Origin: Archaeoglobus sp. JdFR-24
GTDB taxonomy: Archaea; Halobacteriota; Archaeoglobi; Archaeoglobales; Archaeoglobaceae
Direction of reading: 5' to 3'
Assembly (NCBI GenBank): GCA_002011215.1
Contig: MTML01000064.1
Span: 1-64,000 of the forward strand
Length of the DNA stretch: 64,000 nucleotides
The translations under genes were made by a program, and so were the position numbers. Under the pieces are notes generated by a model. The model ran no database searches and had not been told where the DNA came from. It saw nothing but the letters and a program-made list of their open reading frames with translations. Positions 54,333 to 63,675 of this stretch are shown here, piece by piece (position 1 is the first letter of the stretch; every line of letters begins with the position of its first letter).

Positions 54333-55277
54333 TCAGGGCTTCAAAACCCTGACAAGCTTTCTTTTAAATTCAATTTCAGCCACCCCATTCATCTTTTTAA
54401 CAGGATTGCCATCTCTGGATATTACCTCGTTAGAATATATTTTTACATTTTCTCCTTCATCGAAACTCAAGGTTTGTGTTACGATCGGTTCAATCCTTCT
54501 CATTTCTTCCTTTGTGTATTCAAATACAACTGGTTCGTTTATGCATGCTACAACCGCATCAAAACCGATAAAGGTAGAAAGAGATGCACCTCCAGCAATC
54601 CCTTTCCCAAGATACCTTGAATCAGTGGGCGATACGAAAACATTACCAAAAATCCCCTCAATTACTCTCTTTTCTGGTTCCATTTCAGATCCGGAGTGTA
54701 CTTTTGATTTTACCTTGAGTTTTGCATAAAATTTCCGGGGCTTCTTTACAAGGATTTTATCACCCCTCAAAAAGGCTTCTGCATCGATTTGAACCCTCCT
54801 TCCTCCAACAGTACTGAGAATCGTTGATCCCAGGACTATATCATTAAAAGCATAGAAAATCTCTCCGTCAATTTTCAACTGCAAACCATCAATATATTTC
54901 TCCTTGAGCTCTGCAGGATTAAAGTCGAGGCGGCACATTAGTGGGCTTACATTCGTCGTTCCAGCAGGTATGCACAAAAGTGGTGTGTCAGCGATTGATG
55001 CGTCGCTCATTGTTCCATCCCCTCCAAATATCACAATAGCATCGAGCTCAAGTTCATCCATTTTTTTAACAAGCTCAATAGTATCTTCACTACTGCCCCT
55101 AACATTTATTGAGATCTTTTCGACTGTTAAATCAGTACCATGCAGATAGTTCTCCCCCAGTTCACCAGTACCTGCATAGATCTTTTTTGGAGATAGTTTT
55201 TTAACTACATTCCAAATGAGTTCTGCATCGGGTCCTTTACCAGCCTTTGGATTCACAATTAAACCTATTTTTTCCAC
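54333..55277 (-). CDS. Predicted ATP/polyphosphate-dependent NAD kinase (COG3199 type)
   Basis: The 314-residue protein has IGLIVNPKAGKGP at the N-terminus and the diacylglycerol/NAD kinase motif FGGDGTMSDAS near residue 90, then CIPAGTTNVSP. It probably phosphorylates NAD or a related nucleotide. GTG 55277 is preferred: the fold begins right there and an AT-rich box lies about 25 bases upstream. The frame stays open 50 codons further upstream without family character. Confidence 0.85.
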   Translation of the reverse strand: MEKIGLIVNPKAGKGPDAELIWNVVKKLSPKKIYAGTGELGENYLHGTDLTVEKISINVRGSSEDTIELVKKMDELELDAIVIFGGDGTMSDASIADTPLLCIPAGTTNVSPLMCRLDFNPAELKEKYIDGLQLKIDGEIFYAFNDIVLGSTILSTVGGRRVQIDAEAFLRGDKILVKKPRKFYAKLKVKSKVHSGSEMEPEKRVIEGIFGNVFVSPTDSRYLGKGIAGGASLSTFIGFDAVVACINEPVVFEYTKEEMRRIEPIVTQTLSFDEGENVKIYSNEVISRDGNPVKKMNGVAEIEFKRKLVRVLKP

Positions 55278-55510
55278 ATGATTATCTGAACAAAACTGAT
55301 TTTTAATAGTTGCTTCTGAACTGGAAAATAAATCAGTGTCACAATTCAAGCGAGACGTGAGGCGCCAAATTTTTAACAATTGTATGAATTGCAACCATAC
55401 AAATACTGGATCTCCTGAAATCTCCACTTCTCCATATTCCTACCCAACCACTCCTCATTTTAGCAGACTTCACTACATAAGTAGCAGTTCAAAAAATACC
55501 TACAGACACC

Positions 55511-55520
55511 TTTAAGTATA
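55511..55520 (+). promoter_or_regulatory. TATA box of the memo gene
   Basis: TTTAAGTATA is centred 25 bases upstream of ATG 55541, which supports that start and a leaderless mRNA. Confidence 0.6.
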
Positions 55521-55540
55521 TGCTAAATTCACTTTTATTC

Positions 55541-56326
55541 ATGAGAAGGGGCGTTGTGTCAGGATCATTTTACCCATCAGATCGAGAATCTCTCAGTGCA
55601 ACGATTTCGGAATATGTTTATAATGACCCTGACCCATCGGTTATAGCCTGCGTTTCACCGCACGCCGGTTATGTGTATTCTGGAAGGACAGCAGGTAGAA
55701 TTCATTCGATTTTACCTGATGTCGACACTTTCGTCATAATCGGCCCGAATCATACGGGTTATGGATCCTTAGTTGCAGTCTCGGTGGACACATGGGAAAC
55801 CCCTCTCGGCAGGGTTGAAGTTGACACAGAATTCGTAAGAGCAATGCCCCACACGATTGTAGATATAGATGAGATCGCCCACAGGTATGAGCACTCCATA
55901 GAGGTGCAACTTCCTTTCCTGCAATATTTGCACGAAGATTTTAAAATTGTGCCAATTTGCATGGGTATGCAAGATGAAGAGACCGCAAAGGAAGTGGCAG
56001 GCGAAATAATTGAGGCACAGGAAAAAACTGGCAGAAAGGTTGTTGTTATCGCATCAAGTGATATGCACCACTACCTGCCAGATGGTCAGTGCAGACAGCT
56101 CGATGCTCAGGTGATTGAGGCTATAAAAACGATGGATGTCCAGGAATACTATTCAATGATATACAAACTGCAGGCAAGTGTATGTGGTTACGGTACGATT
56201 GCTGTTGCAATGAACTATGCAAATCATTTCAAAGCAAGAGCTGAACTGATCGATTATTCCACCAGCGGTGATGTGGCTGATAGAAGTAGTGTTGTGGGGT
56301 ATGCGGCAATTGCCTTTAGGGTTTAA
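55541..56326 (+). CDS. MEMO1 family protein (AmmeMemoRadiSam system B-type)
   Basis: The 261-residue protein has the MEMO motifs VSGSFYP, SPHAGYVYSG, GPNHTGYG, YEHSIEVQLPFL, SSDMHHY and VCGYG, with the His/Cys residues of the putative active site. It is related to non-heme iron dioxygenases, but its archaeal function is unknown. It stands just before mevalonate kinase, as seen in many archaea, so a role near isoprenoid synthesis is often suggested. Confidence 0.92.
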   Translation: MRRGVVSGSFYPSDRESLSATISEYVYNDPDPSVIACVSPHAGYVYSGRTAGRIHSILPDVDTFVIIGPNHTGYGSLVAVSVDTWETPLGRVEVDTEFVRAMPHTIVDIDEIAHRYEHSIEVQLPFLQYLHEDFKIVPICMGMQDEETAKEVAGEIIEAQEKTGRKVVVIASSDMHHYLPDGQCRQLDAQVIEAIKTMDVQEYYSMIYKLQASVCGYGTIAVAMNYANHFKARAELIDYSTSGDVADRSSVVGYAAIAFRV

Positions 56327-56380
56327 GGCTGATTTCTTAGAAATGCGTATGTGTGTTTTAGATCTTTAAAAGGTCAATAT

Positions 56381-56389
56381 TTTTAAATA
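56381..56389 (+). promoter_or_regulatory. TATA box of mvk
   Basis: TTTTAAATA is centred 27 bases upstream of ATG 56412, at the head of the isoprenoid gene run. Confidence 0.6.
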
Positions 56390-56411
56390 GTCCCCGAAAT
56401 TATCTTAGCTG

Positions 56412-57302
56412 ATGAAAGCCTCTGCACCTGGAAAAATATTCCTGTTCGGAGAACATGCCGTCGTATATAGAAAAAAAGCTCTCGTCACTGCAATTAATCT
56501 CCGATGTTATGCAGAGGTCAGAAAGAGAGAAGGTTTCAGGATCTCATCTCCCCTGGGGATAACAGGTATCGATTACGAAAAACACCCTTATATCAGTTAT
56601 GCAATTAAAAGGTTCTCAGAATTTAAGAATATAGAGGGAGCAGATATAGAAATAAAAAGCCAGATACCAGTAGCATCCGGTTTGGGAAGTTCATCTGCTG
56701 TTACTGTTGCTGTTCTTAAAGCTCTCGATTCCGAGTTCGAGGCTCATCTTACTGACGAGGATATATTCGAAATAGCAAGAAAGGTCGAACTTGATGTTCA
56801 GGGAATAGGCAGCGGAACCGATCCTTTCGTGTCAACATTCGGTGGTGGATGGCTCATACCCGACAGAGAACCCGTAAAGATAGGCAATATCGTTTTCCTG
56901 GTGATAAACACTGGAATTTCATCAATAACTGGAGATATGGTTAAAAAAGTGGCAAAGCTTAAGGATGAGTTTCCTGATATTGTGGAAGCCATTATGGATG
57001 CGATTGGGAGTATTACAATCTCATCAATTCCGGAACTTGAAAAAATGAATCTGAACGCAATATCAAAACTTATGTTCATCAATCAGTGTCTTTTGAAAGC
57101 AATCGGAGTGAGTAATGAAAAAATTGATGAGATCGTTTCAGAGCTCAATTCTATGGGCATAGCATCAAAACTCACCGGAGCGGGTGGAGGAGGATGTGTG
57201 ATTGGTCTCGCCAGTGCAGATATTTTAAGCGACGCAACTAGAAAATTCGATTTGGCATTTTTCGTCAAACCCGAAAAGGAGGGTGTGAAGATTGAAGAAT
57301 AA
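56412..57302 (+). CDS. mvk: Mevalonate kinase
   Basis: This 296-residue GHMP kinase has APGKIFLFGEHAVVY at the start, the ATP loop VASGLGSSSAV and the late motif LTGAGGGGCVIG. It phosphorylates mevalonate in isoprenoid synthesis. It overlaps ipk by 11 bases and leads mvk-ipk-fni-idsA. Confidence 0.96.
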   Translation: MKASAPGKIFLFGEHAVVYRKKALVTAINLRCYAEVRKREGFRISSPLGITGIDYEKHPYISYAIKRFSEFKNIEGADIEIKSQIPVASGLGSSSAVTVAVLKALDSEFEAHLTDEDIFEIARKVELDVQGIGSGTDPFVSTFGGGWLIPDREPVKIGNIVFLVINTGISSITGDMVKKVAKLKDEFPDIVEAIMDAIGSITISSIPELEKMNLNAISKLMFINQCLLKAIGVSNEKIDEIVSELNSMGIASKLTGAGGGGCVIGLASADILSDATRKFDLAFFVKPEKEGVKIEE

Positions 57303-58140
57303 TTCAAAGAATTCCTCACATGATGTTACAAATACTGAGATCACAATACTCAAAATCGGGGGTTCTATCATAACCGAAAAAACAAAAGGTGTGTTTGAAA
57401 AGGCAAATTTAAAAGAAATGAAAAGAGTATCATCTGAAATCGCCAAAAAATCGCAAAATCTAATTTTAGTTCATGGTGCTGGTTCATTTGGACATCCTTA
57501 TGTTGAAAAATACAATCTAACCATTAAAAAAGATGTCGAAGGTGTGGTCAGAACCCACCTGTCCTGCAAAAAACTCAACACATTATTCTGCGAAAATTTA
57601 ATCCATGCAGGAGTTTACCCATTCCCCATTCACCCATTTTCCTGTTTCAAAATGGGAAAAGATCTGCGGATAGACATCGGAGTATTCACAGATGCATTAC
57701 TGGAAGGTATTGTTCCAATTTCACACGGTGATATGGTCTACAACTCAGAAACAAGATTTTTTGAAGTTCTTTCAGGAGATAGAATTGTTTCTGAGCTCGT
57801 TAACAGGCTCTCAGAACTGAATTATTCTATCAGGGTGGGAATGGCTACGGATATTGATGGCGTCATATTTGAAGATAGAATTCTGGATGAGATCAGCAAC
57901 GAGAACGTAAAAACTCTTCTCGACAGTTTTGAGAAAAGAGATGATATTAATTCAGACATTAAATCAGACGTGACAGGTGGCATGAGGGGAAAAATTTTAT
58001 CACTCCTTGAACCTGCTAAAAAAGCAGACATATACATATTTAATGGAAGGAAAAAAGGTAATGTTCTGAGATTCCTCAATGGAAAAAGTATCGGAACCAG
58101 AATAAGATTTAACTCTCAGGAGAGGAAAACAAATGAGTGA
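57292..58140 (+). CDS. Isopentenyl phosphate kinase
   Basis: The 282-residue amino-acid-kinase-fold enzyme has ILKIGGSIITEK, LVHGAGSFGH with the catalytic His, SHGDMVYN and TDIDGVIFE. It converts isopentenyl phosphate to isopentenyl diphosphate, the last step of archaeal mevalonate routes. The start codon is TTG 57292, supported by GGAGGG about 9 bases upstream inside mvk. It overlaps fni by 8 bases. Confidence 0.94.
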   Translation: MKNNSKNSSHDVTNTEITILKIGGSIITEKTKGVFEKANLKEMKRVSSEIAKKSQNLILVHGAGSFGHPYVEKYNLTIKKDVEGVVRTHLSCKKLNTLFCENLIHAGVYPFPIHPFSCFKMGKDLRIDIGVFTDALLEGIVPISHGDMVYNSETRFFEVLSGDRIVSELVNRLSELNYSIRVGMATDIDGVIFEDRILDEISNENVKTLLDSFEKRDDINSDIKSDVTGGMRGKILSLLEPAKKADIYIFNGRKKGNVLRFLNGKSIGTRIRFNSQERKTNE

Positions 58141-59254
58141 CCCCAAAAATAGGAAAAATTCTCGGGAGAAATTGAAAGATAAGGAAAATATGACCTCCAG
58201 CAGAAAACTTGATCACATAAAAATATGTCTTGAGGAGGAGGTCGAATCAGAATATACAGGACTTGAAGACATTCTCCTTATCAATAACTCACTTCCCGAA
58301 CTTGACTTCAGTGATGTGATAACTGATGTTGAGTTCCTCGGGAAAAAACTTGCTGCACCATTTATTATAGCCTCTATGACTGGTGGACATCCAGAAACCA
58401 CTGCAATTAACCGCAATCTTGCAATAGCTGTTGAAGAGTTAGGCCTGGGAATGGGAGTGGGAAGTCAAAGAGCTGCGATAGAGGAGAAAGAGCTTGAAGA
58501 GAGTTTTACAGTTGTAAGGGAGTATGCCCCTACTGCATTTATTTATGCAAACATAGGAATGCCCCAGATTCTTGAACATGGTGTTGAGTATGCTGAAAGA
58601 GCGGTTGAGATGATAGACGCGGATGCTTTAGCGATTCACCTGAATTTTCTTCAGGAAATTGTACAGCCAGAAGGAAACGTAAACGCTAAAATGGGGCTGA
58701 GAGCTTTGAGAGAAGTATGTGAAAGCTTAAAAGTGCCAGTAATAGTAAAAGAGACTGGAGGGGGAATCTCAGAACAGGTAGCAGAGAGAATCAGAGATTG
58801 TGGAGCTTCCGCCATTGATGTCGGAGGGAAAGGTGGAACGAGCTGGAGTGGTGTTGAAGTCTATAGAACAGGTGACGAAGTATCTAAAAACACTGGAATT
58901 GATTTCTGGGACTGGGGGATACCCACCGCTTTCTCCATTGTCGAATGTAATAGATATCTGCCAGTTATTGCAACTGGTGGTTTGAGAAACGGAGTAGACG
59001 TTGCAAAATCAATTGCACTTGGTGCTGAAATTGGAAGTGCCGCACTTCCCTTCTTATTCCCAGCAACGCAATCTTCAAACGAAGTTACAAAAATGCTGAA
59101 ATACTTTGTGAGAGGATTAAAAATTGCCATGTTTCTCACTGGTTGCAGGAAGGTAAAAGATTTGAGAAATATCCCAATTATCGTTCATGGTAAATTCAAA
59201 GAGTTCCTTGAAATAAAGAGAGTTGATGTATCACAGTTTTGCAGTAGGAGGTAA
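58133..59254 (+). CDS. fni: Type 2 isopentenyl-diphosphate isomerase
   Basis: The 373-residue FMN- and NADPH-dependent isomerase has SSRKLDHIKIC, ASMTGGHPE, GVGSQRAAIE, HLNFLQEIVQPEGN and the flavin-binding VGGKGGTSW. It interconverts IPP and DMAPP. The first 20 residues are charged and poorly conserved; ATG 58190 is another possible start near the conserved block. GGAGAGG precedes ATG 58133. Confidence 0.95.
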   Translation: MSDPKNRKNSREKLKDKENMTSSRKLDHIKICLEEEVESEYTGLEDILLINNSLPELDFSDVITDVEFLGKKLAAPFIIASMTGGHPETTAINRNLAIAVEELGLGMGVGSQRAAIEEKELEESFTVVREYAPTAFIYANIGMPQILEHGVEYAERAVEMIDADALAIHLNFLQEIVQPEGNVNAKMGLRALREVCESLKVPVIVKETGGGISEQVAERIRDCGASAIDVGGKGGTSWSGVEVYRTGDEVSKNTGIDFWDWGIPTAFSIVECNRYLPVIATGGLRNGVDVAKSIALGAEIGSAALPFLFPATQSSNEVTKMLKYFVRGLKIAMFLTGCRKVKDLRNIPIIVHGKFKEFLEIKRVDVSQFCSRR

Positions 59255-59321
59255 TCAAGGGGTAAACCAAGGAGGTAAAATCCTGCTGAAAGATATGCTA
59301 TGTCAGTTAGGGAGGTGAATC

Positions 59322-60290
59322 ATGTCATCAGACTTAAAAAGGGAGATATTCAAAAGGTCTGAAATCATAGAAAAGGCCATTAGAGAATACCTGCCTTTAA
59401 AAAACCCGGAAGGACTTTATAAAGCAACCAGACATCTCTTAAAGGCTGGTGGTAAGCGATTGAGACCAGTCATTTCCCTGATAGTCTCAGAGGCGCTTCT
59501 AAAGGATTATACTAAAATTATTCCAGCTGCGGTAGCAATTGAAACAATCCATAACTTTACACTGATCCATGACGACATTATGGATAGGGACGATATGAGA
59601 AGAGGCGTACCAACCGTACACCGTTTGTGGGACGAGCCTACAGCAATTCTGGCCGGTGATACGCTTTTTGCAGAGGCATTTTACCTTCTTACACTCTGCG
59701 AAGTTGAGAGCGATAACCTCGTGAAGGCAACAAGAATGTTTGCTGATGTTTGCGTGAAGATATGTGAGGGTCAGTATCTCGACATGAGTTTCGAGAACAA
59801 AGAGATGGTCGATGAAGATGAATACATTGAGATGGTAACCAAAAAAACGTCTGTTCTGATTGCAGCTTCGAGTGCGGTTCCAGCCGTGCTTTTTGGAGAG
59901 GATGAAAAAACCATTAATGCTCTCTGGGATTTCGGGATTATGTGTGGAATCGGTTTCCAGATTCATGATGATGTTCTCGACCTCGTTGGAAAGGACAAAA
60001 CCGGTAAGGATTGGGGAAGTGACCTTTTAGAGGGTAAAAAAACCCTCATCATTATAAAGGCATTTCAGGAAGGAATGGTACCGGAGATTTTTGGTAAGAA
60101 GAAAGCCTCACCTGATGAGATAGAGGAGGCTGTCAGACAACTCCAAGATTGTGGGGCGATTGAATATGCCTCCAGCAAAGCCAACGAATATGTGAGAGAA
60201 GGAAAGAAGAAGCTGGATGTTCTTCCCGACACCGATGCAAAAAAAATCCTGCTTGATCTGGCAGACTACCTTATTAAAAGAGAATACTGA
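59322..60290 (+). CDS. idsA: Geranylgeranyl/polyprenyl diphosphate synthase
   Basis: The 322-residue enzyme has both Asp-rich motifs of trans-prenyl synthases: LIHDDIMDRDDMRRG and IHDDVLDLVGK. GGKRLRP and KTSVLIAAS also fit. It joins IPP units to make geranylgeranyl (or farnesylgeranyl) diphosphate for ether lipids. GGAGGTGA lies before ATG 59322; chain length cannot be read with certainty. Confidence 0.95.
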   Translation: MSSDLKREIFKRSEIIEKAIREYLPLKNPEGLYKATRHLLKAGGKRLRPVISLIVSEALLKDYTKIIPAAVAIETIHNFTLIHDDIMDRDDMRRGVPTVHRLWDEPTAILAGDTLFAEAFYLLTLCEVESDNLVKATRMFADVCVKICEGQYLDMSFENKEMVDEDEYIEMVTKKTSVLIAASSAVPAVLFGEDEKTINALWDFGIMCGIGFQIHDDVLDLVGKDKTGKDWGSDLLEGKKTLIIIKAFQEGMVPEIFGKKKASPDEIEEAVRQLQDCGAIEYASSKANEYVREGKKKLDVLPDTDAKKILLDLADYLIKREY

Positions 60291-60299
60291 GGTGATTAA

Positions 60300-61988
60300 G
60301 TGGTAAACAAGATCAGAGAGATTATTCTTAAATACACTGTATTAAACGCATCAAAATACGGAAAAGCAGATATCAAATCAGTTATGGGAAAAATAATGTC
60401 CGAAAAGCCAGAGCTCAGAAGCAGAGCCAAGGAAATTTATCCTCTCGTGGGAGAGGTCATAAGAGAATTCGAGAGTATGGATGGTGGTGAAAAAAGAAGG
60501 TTGTTTGAGCTCTATTCTCCTCAGATCAAACCGAAGGAGGAAAAAGAACTCACACTTCCACCCCTGAGTGGTGGTGAGAAAGGAAAGGTTGTTATGAGAT
60601 TTGCCCCAAATCCAAATGGGCCTCCCACACTGGGTTCTGCCAGAGGAATGGTGGTTAACGGCGAATATGTGCAGATGTATGATGGAAAGCTCGTCCTTAG
60701 ATTTGATGATACGGATCCAAGAACAAAAAGACCAATGCCTGAGGCATATGAATGGTATCTCGAAGACTACAGATGGCTCGGATACGAACCCGACGTGATA
60801 GTGTATGCCTCAAAAAGAATTCCCCTCTATTACAAACACATCGTAAAGCTCATAGAGATGGAGAAAGCTTATGCATGTCTTTGCCCGAGGGATGAGTTCA
60901 AAAAATTCAAAGATAGTGGAGTGAGTTGCCCACATCGAGACCTGTCTGCCGAGGAATCCCTGAACATCTGGGAAAACATGCTCAATGGGGTTTTTGAGGA
61001 GGGAGAGGCCGTCATCAGGATTAAAACAGACATGCAGCATAAAGACCCTGCGATCAGAGACTGGGTAGCATTTAGGATAATCTACGAAGATCATCCTCTA
61101 ACAGGAGATAAATTCATCGTTTATCCGACGCTTGATTTCGAGTCTGCAATAGAAGACTATCTAAACGGCACCACTCACATAATCAGAGGTAAAGACCTGA
61201 TAGACAGCGAGAGAAGACAGAAATACATTTACAGATATTTTGGATGGGAATACCCCCAGACCAGACACTGGGGGAGGGTTAAAATCCACGAATTTGGAAA
61301 GCTTTCGACGAGTTCAATCAGATCTGCAATAGAGAAGGGAGAATTCTCAGGATGGGACGATCCAAAGCTTCCAACAATAAAAGCACTCAGAAGGAGGGGT
61401 TTTGAGCCTGAAGCCATAAGGAAATTCTTTATTTCACTGGGTGTGGGTGAGAACGATGTTTCTGTCAGCATGAAAAATCTATATGCTGAAAACAGAAAAA
61501 TTGTTGACCCCGGGTCGAACAGATACTTTTTCGTCAATAATCCCGTCATAATTGAGATCGATAATTTAAGTCCCGAATTGCCCGAAAGGGTCAATATCCC
61601 ATTAAACCCATCTCAAAATGAGTTTAGAAGTTTAAAAGCATCCAAAAAAGTTTATGTGTCCGATGATGACCTTAAAAGGTTTGAAAACGATGAGATATTC
61701 AGGCTAAAAGAATTTTGCAATGTAAAAGTGGTTGATAAAGAAAAACTGGTTTTCAGATTTGTCGGAACGGATATGGGCAAGATCAAGAAGGGAAAGAACA
61801 TAATACACTGGGTTCCGGTTGAGGAGGCTGTTGATTGTGAAGTTTTGGGCATTGACGTGAACTATTCCGGAAAGGTTGAGAGGAACGTGATAAACGATGT
61901 GGGGAACGTTGTTCAGTTTGAGAGGTTTGCTTTCTGCAGAGTGGAGTCCTTTAATGAAAAAGTAATCGCCATATTTGCACACCCATAG
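60300..61988 (+). CDS. gltX: Glutamyl-tRNA synthetase
   Basis: This is a 562-residue archaeal-type GluRS. A helical N-terminal domain (about residues 1-95) precedes the class I core. MRFAPNPNGP leads to TLGS at residues 110-113, where HIGH is expected, so both His residues are replaced. LSTSS at the KMSKS site, RFDDTDPRTKRP and a beta-barrel C-terminus are present. Given GatD it is likely non-discriminating and also charges tRNA-Gln. GTG 60300 has GGTGA 4 bases upstream, at the idsA stop. Confidence 0.94.
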   Translation: MVNKIREIILKYTVLNASKYGKADIKSVMGKIMSEKPELRSRAKEIYPLVGEVIREFESMDGGEKRRLFELYSPQIKPKEEKELTLPPLSGGEKGKVVMRFAPNPNGPPTLGSARGMVVNGEYVQMYDGKLVLRFDDTDPRTKRPMPEAYEWYLEDYRWLGYEPDVIVYASKRIPLYYKHIVKLIEMEKAYACLCPRDEFKKFKDSGVSCPHRDLSAEESLNIWENMLNGVFEEGEAVIRIKTDMQHKDPAIRDWVAFRIIYEDHPLTGDKFIVYPTLDFESAIEDYLNGTTHIIRGKDLIDSERRQKYIYRYFGWEYPQTRHWGRVKIHEFGKLSTSSIRSAIEKGEFSGWDDPKLPTIKALRRRGFEPEAIRKFFISLGVGENDVSVSMKNLYAENRKIVDPGSNRYFFVNNPVIIEIDNLSPELPERVNIPLNPSQNEFRSLKASKKVYVSDDDLKRFENDEIFRLKEFCNVKVVDKEKLVFRFVGTDMGKIKKGKNIIHWVPVEEAVDCEVLGIDVNYSGKVERNVINDVGNVVQFERFAFCRVESFNEKVIAIFAHP

Positions 61989-61990
61989 TG

Positions 61991-62010
61991 GTGGTAATAT
62001 TAATAACCAC
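61991..62010. terminator. Small hairpin after gltX
   Basis: GTGGT and ACCAC form a 5-bp stem around an AT-rich loop 3 bases after the gltX stop. It is weak and may aid termination between the convergent genes. Confidence 0.35.
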
Positions 62011-62050
62011 GTAAAAAAGTAGGTAAAAAATACCCCAATCAAGTAAAAAA

Positions 62051-62353
62051 TCAAACATCAAAATTCAGGTTTTCAAGTTCCTGAAGTTCATTCAACATGC
62101 TTTCAATTTCATTTATGTCGTTTATAAGTTCTGTCAGTTCCTGTTCCTCCTGAGTTTCATTCTGAACCTGATTTTCCTGAACGTCTCCAGATGTTTTCTC
62201 ATTAACAGGTTCATCAGATGTTTTAGTAGTAGAAGTGTGTGTTTCAGTGGGTGTTTGAATTGATTGCTGTGATTCCAGGTCTTTCTTTGCTGTACACCCA
62301 AGTACCAGAAGGGCCATTAAAATAAAGACTATTATTTTTTTAACATTTTTCAT
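62051..62353 (-). CDS. Small secreted lipoprotein
   Basis: The 100-residue protein has a Lys-rich start, a hydrophobic segment and a lipobox-like LLVLGC (Cys near residue 20), then a Thr/Ser/Glu-rich linker and an acidic helical C-terminus (ELTELINDINEIESMLNEL). It would be lipid-anchored outside the cell. ATG 62353 has GGAGG 8 bases upstream; two further in-frame ATG codons at 62368 and 62383, each with its own ribosome binding site, arise from a tandem repeat. No function is known. Confidence 0.78.
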   Translation of the reverse strand: MKNVKKIIVFILMALLVLGCTAKKDLESQQSIQTPTETHTSTTKTSDEPVNEKTSGDVQENQVQNETQEEQELTELINDINEIESMLNELQELENLNFDV

Positions 62354-62383
62354 AGATTTCACCTCCATAGATTTCACCTCCAT
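62354..62383 (-). repeat. Tandem duplication of ribosome binding site plus start
   Basis: The 15-base unit ATGGAGGTGAAATCT occurs twice, directly before ATG 62353. Being 15 bases, it keeps the frame, so three in-frame start codons each have an upstream GGAG-type site. Confidence 0.9.
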
Positions 62384-62438
62384 AGAGTTCATCTCCTACC
62401 TCCTGATAGCATTAGTCAACATTCTTACCACAGCCTCA

Positions 62439-63626
62439 TTATATTCCAATCTCCAAAGTCTCATTTCCTGAATATTGGATTGCTGCGCTCATCTCTTCCT
62501 CAGGTAACTTCTTTACTCTGTAAATTCCCTCACCATCAAGAAACACTGTGCCTTTTCCTTTCGCAAACAACCTTATGTTCTCACCAGTTATCTCAACAGT
62601 AATTCCCTCTCCTCTGACGACTACTTTTCCATCACCCTGAATTGTAACAACTCCCCCTTCAACGATCTTGCTACCATATCCAGTAACACTTACAACCGCA
62701 TCTTCGGGTGAGACTTTCAGTGTTCCATTACCTCTTACAGTCACAATAGCACTTCCCTTAAATTTTGCAGTTCCGTTTCCTGAGACCCATATCTCACCCG
62801 TTTCATTTCCGAAGAAAATCTGGCCTTTTCCTACTTTCATTGACTTAACCTTATATATGAATTCTTTTATGTCACCAAAAGCCATTTTAACAAATTTTGT
62901 AGCTTCCCTCATGTATCTGTCAGCTTCCAAGAATTTACCCATATTCCCTGTATTCTTAGCCTCAGTATACTGTTGCATAGCAAGTTCAAGGTTTTCTTTG
63001 GCTTTTTCCAGGTTTTCGGAATAATCTACCAGCAACTCTTCAAGTTCGGTTGTGTCTTGTCCTATCTGACTGAGTGCTCCGATCCTTGCTTCAAGTCTAA
63101 ATTCTACCTGCTCAGCTCTCTGAATTACTTCCTTCAGTTGCATTCCAGCAATCTGACCAACCATGCTTCTTACACTTAATCTTACTTCCATCCATACCTG
63201 CTTCATTTCACGAGCATTTTCCCTGAGTTCCTCGGGTGACTGAGATCCATCTATTTTATCCACACACTCCCTGATCCTGACAATATAGCCATCAATTTCA
63301 TTAAGGAGTTTTTCCTTCTCAGTCTCGTTTATCTTAGATCTTTCCACAAATATCTTCAGCTTTTCAAGCCATCTCTGAGATGTTTCCCCACCAGTATGCA
63401 GATACTTCTTTGCATTCTGGAAACCCACCTTGTCTCTTAGATTGAACTTGCCCTTAGCTTTTTTATATTTCTCAAGAGCTTCTTTGTAATTTTCTTTTGC
63501 ATCCTCATATTTATCCTTAGCATTCTCAATTTTATCAAATGGTGGCTGTGCTGCAACAACCCCTGCCAGTCCGATCAGGATTCCAATTATTGTAACTGCA
63601 AACAGAATGTTCATTTTTGATACCAT
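62439..63626 (-). CDS. Secreted coiled-coil plus beta-repeat protein
   Basis: The 395-residue protein has a signal peptide (hydrophobic ILFAVTIIGILIGLAGVVAA, cleavage near AQP), a long charged coiled coil (about residues 25-260) and a C-terminal Gly-rich repeat region. There, strands such as VTVRGNGTLKV, VTGYGSK, IQGDGKV and VRGEG suggest a beta-solenoid or beta-sheet stack. It is probably exported, perhaps cell-surface attached. ATG 63626 has GAGGTG 5 bases upstream; GTG 63635 and ATG 63632 are alternatives. The lipoprotein gene follows 85 bases downstream on the same strand. Confidence 0.82.
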   Translation of the reverse strand: MVSKMNILFAVTIIGILIGLAGVVAAQPPFDKIENAKDKYEDAKENYKEALEKYKKAKGKFNLRDKVGFQNAKKYLHTGGETSQRWLEKLKIFVERSKINETEKEKLLNEIDGYIVRIRECVDKIDGSQSPEELRENAREMKQVWMEVRLSVRSMVGQIAGMQLKEVIQRAEQVEFRLEARIGALSQIGQDTTELEELLVDYSENLEKAKENLELAMQQYTEAKNTGNMGKFLEADRYMREATKFVKMAFGDIKEFIYKVKSMKVGKGQIFFGNETGEIWVSGNGTAKFKGSAIVTVRGNGTLKVSPEDAVVSVTGYGSKIVEGGVVTIQGDGKVVVRGEGITVEITGENIRLFAKGKGTVFLDGEGIYRVKKLPEEEMSAAIQYSGNETLEIGI

Positions 63627-63675
63627 TTTCATCACCTCAATTACCTCTTTGGTTTTTTAATTTTTAAAGATACTT

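Noticed and set aside
55380..55402. Inverted repeat TTGTATG/CATACAA near the memo promoter
   Set aside because: It is a single 7-bp arm pair with a 9-base loop in AT-rich sequence, too weak to call an operator without comparison.
55278..55427. N-terminal extension of the NAD kinase-like protein
   Set aside because: The 50 upstream codons lack family character, and an AT-rich box fits the GTG start at 55277.
59255..59321. Mini-ORF between fni and idsA with its own GGAGG
   Set aside because: It encodes only seven residues and ends in the idsA ribosome binding site. It is more likely chance than a leader peptide.
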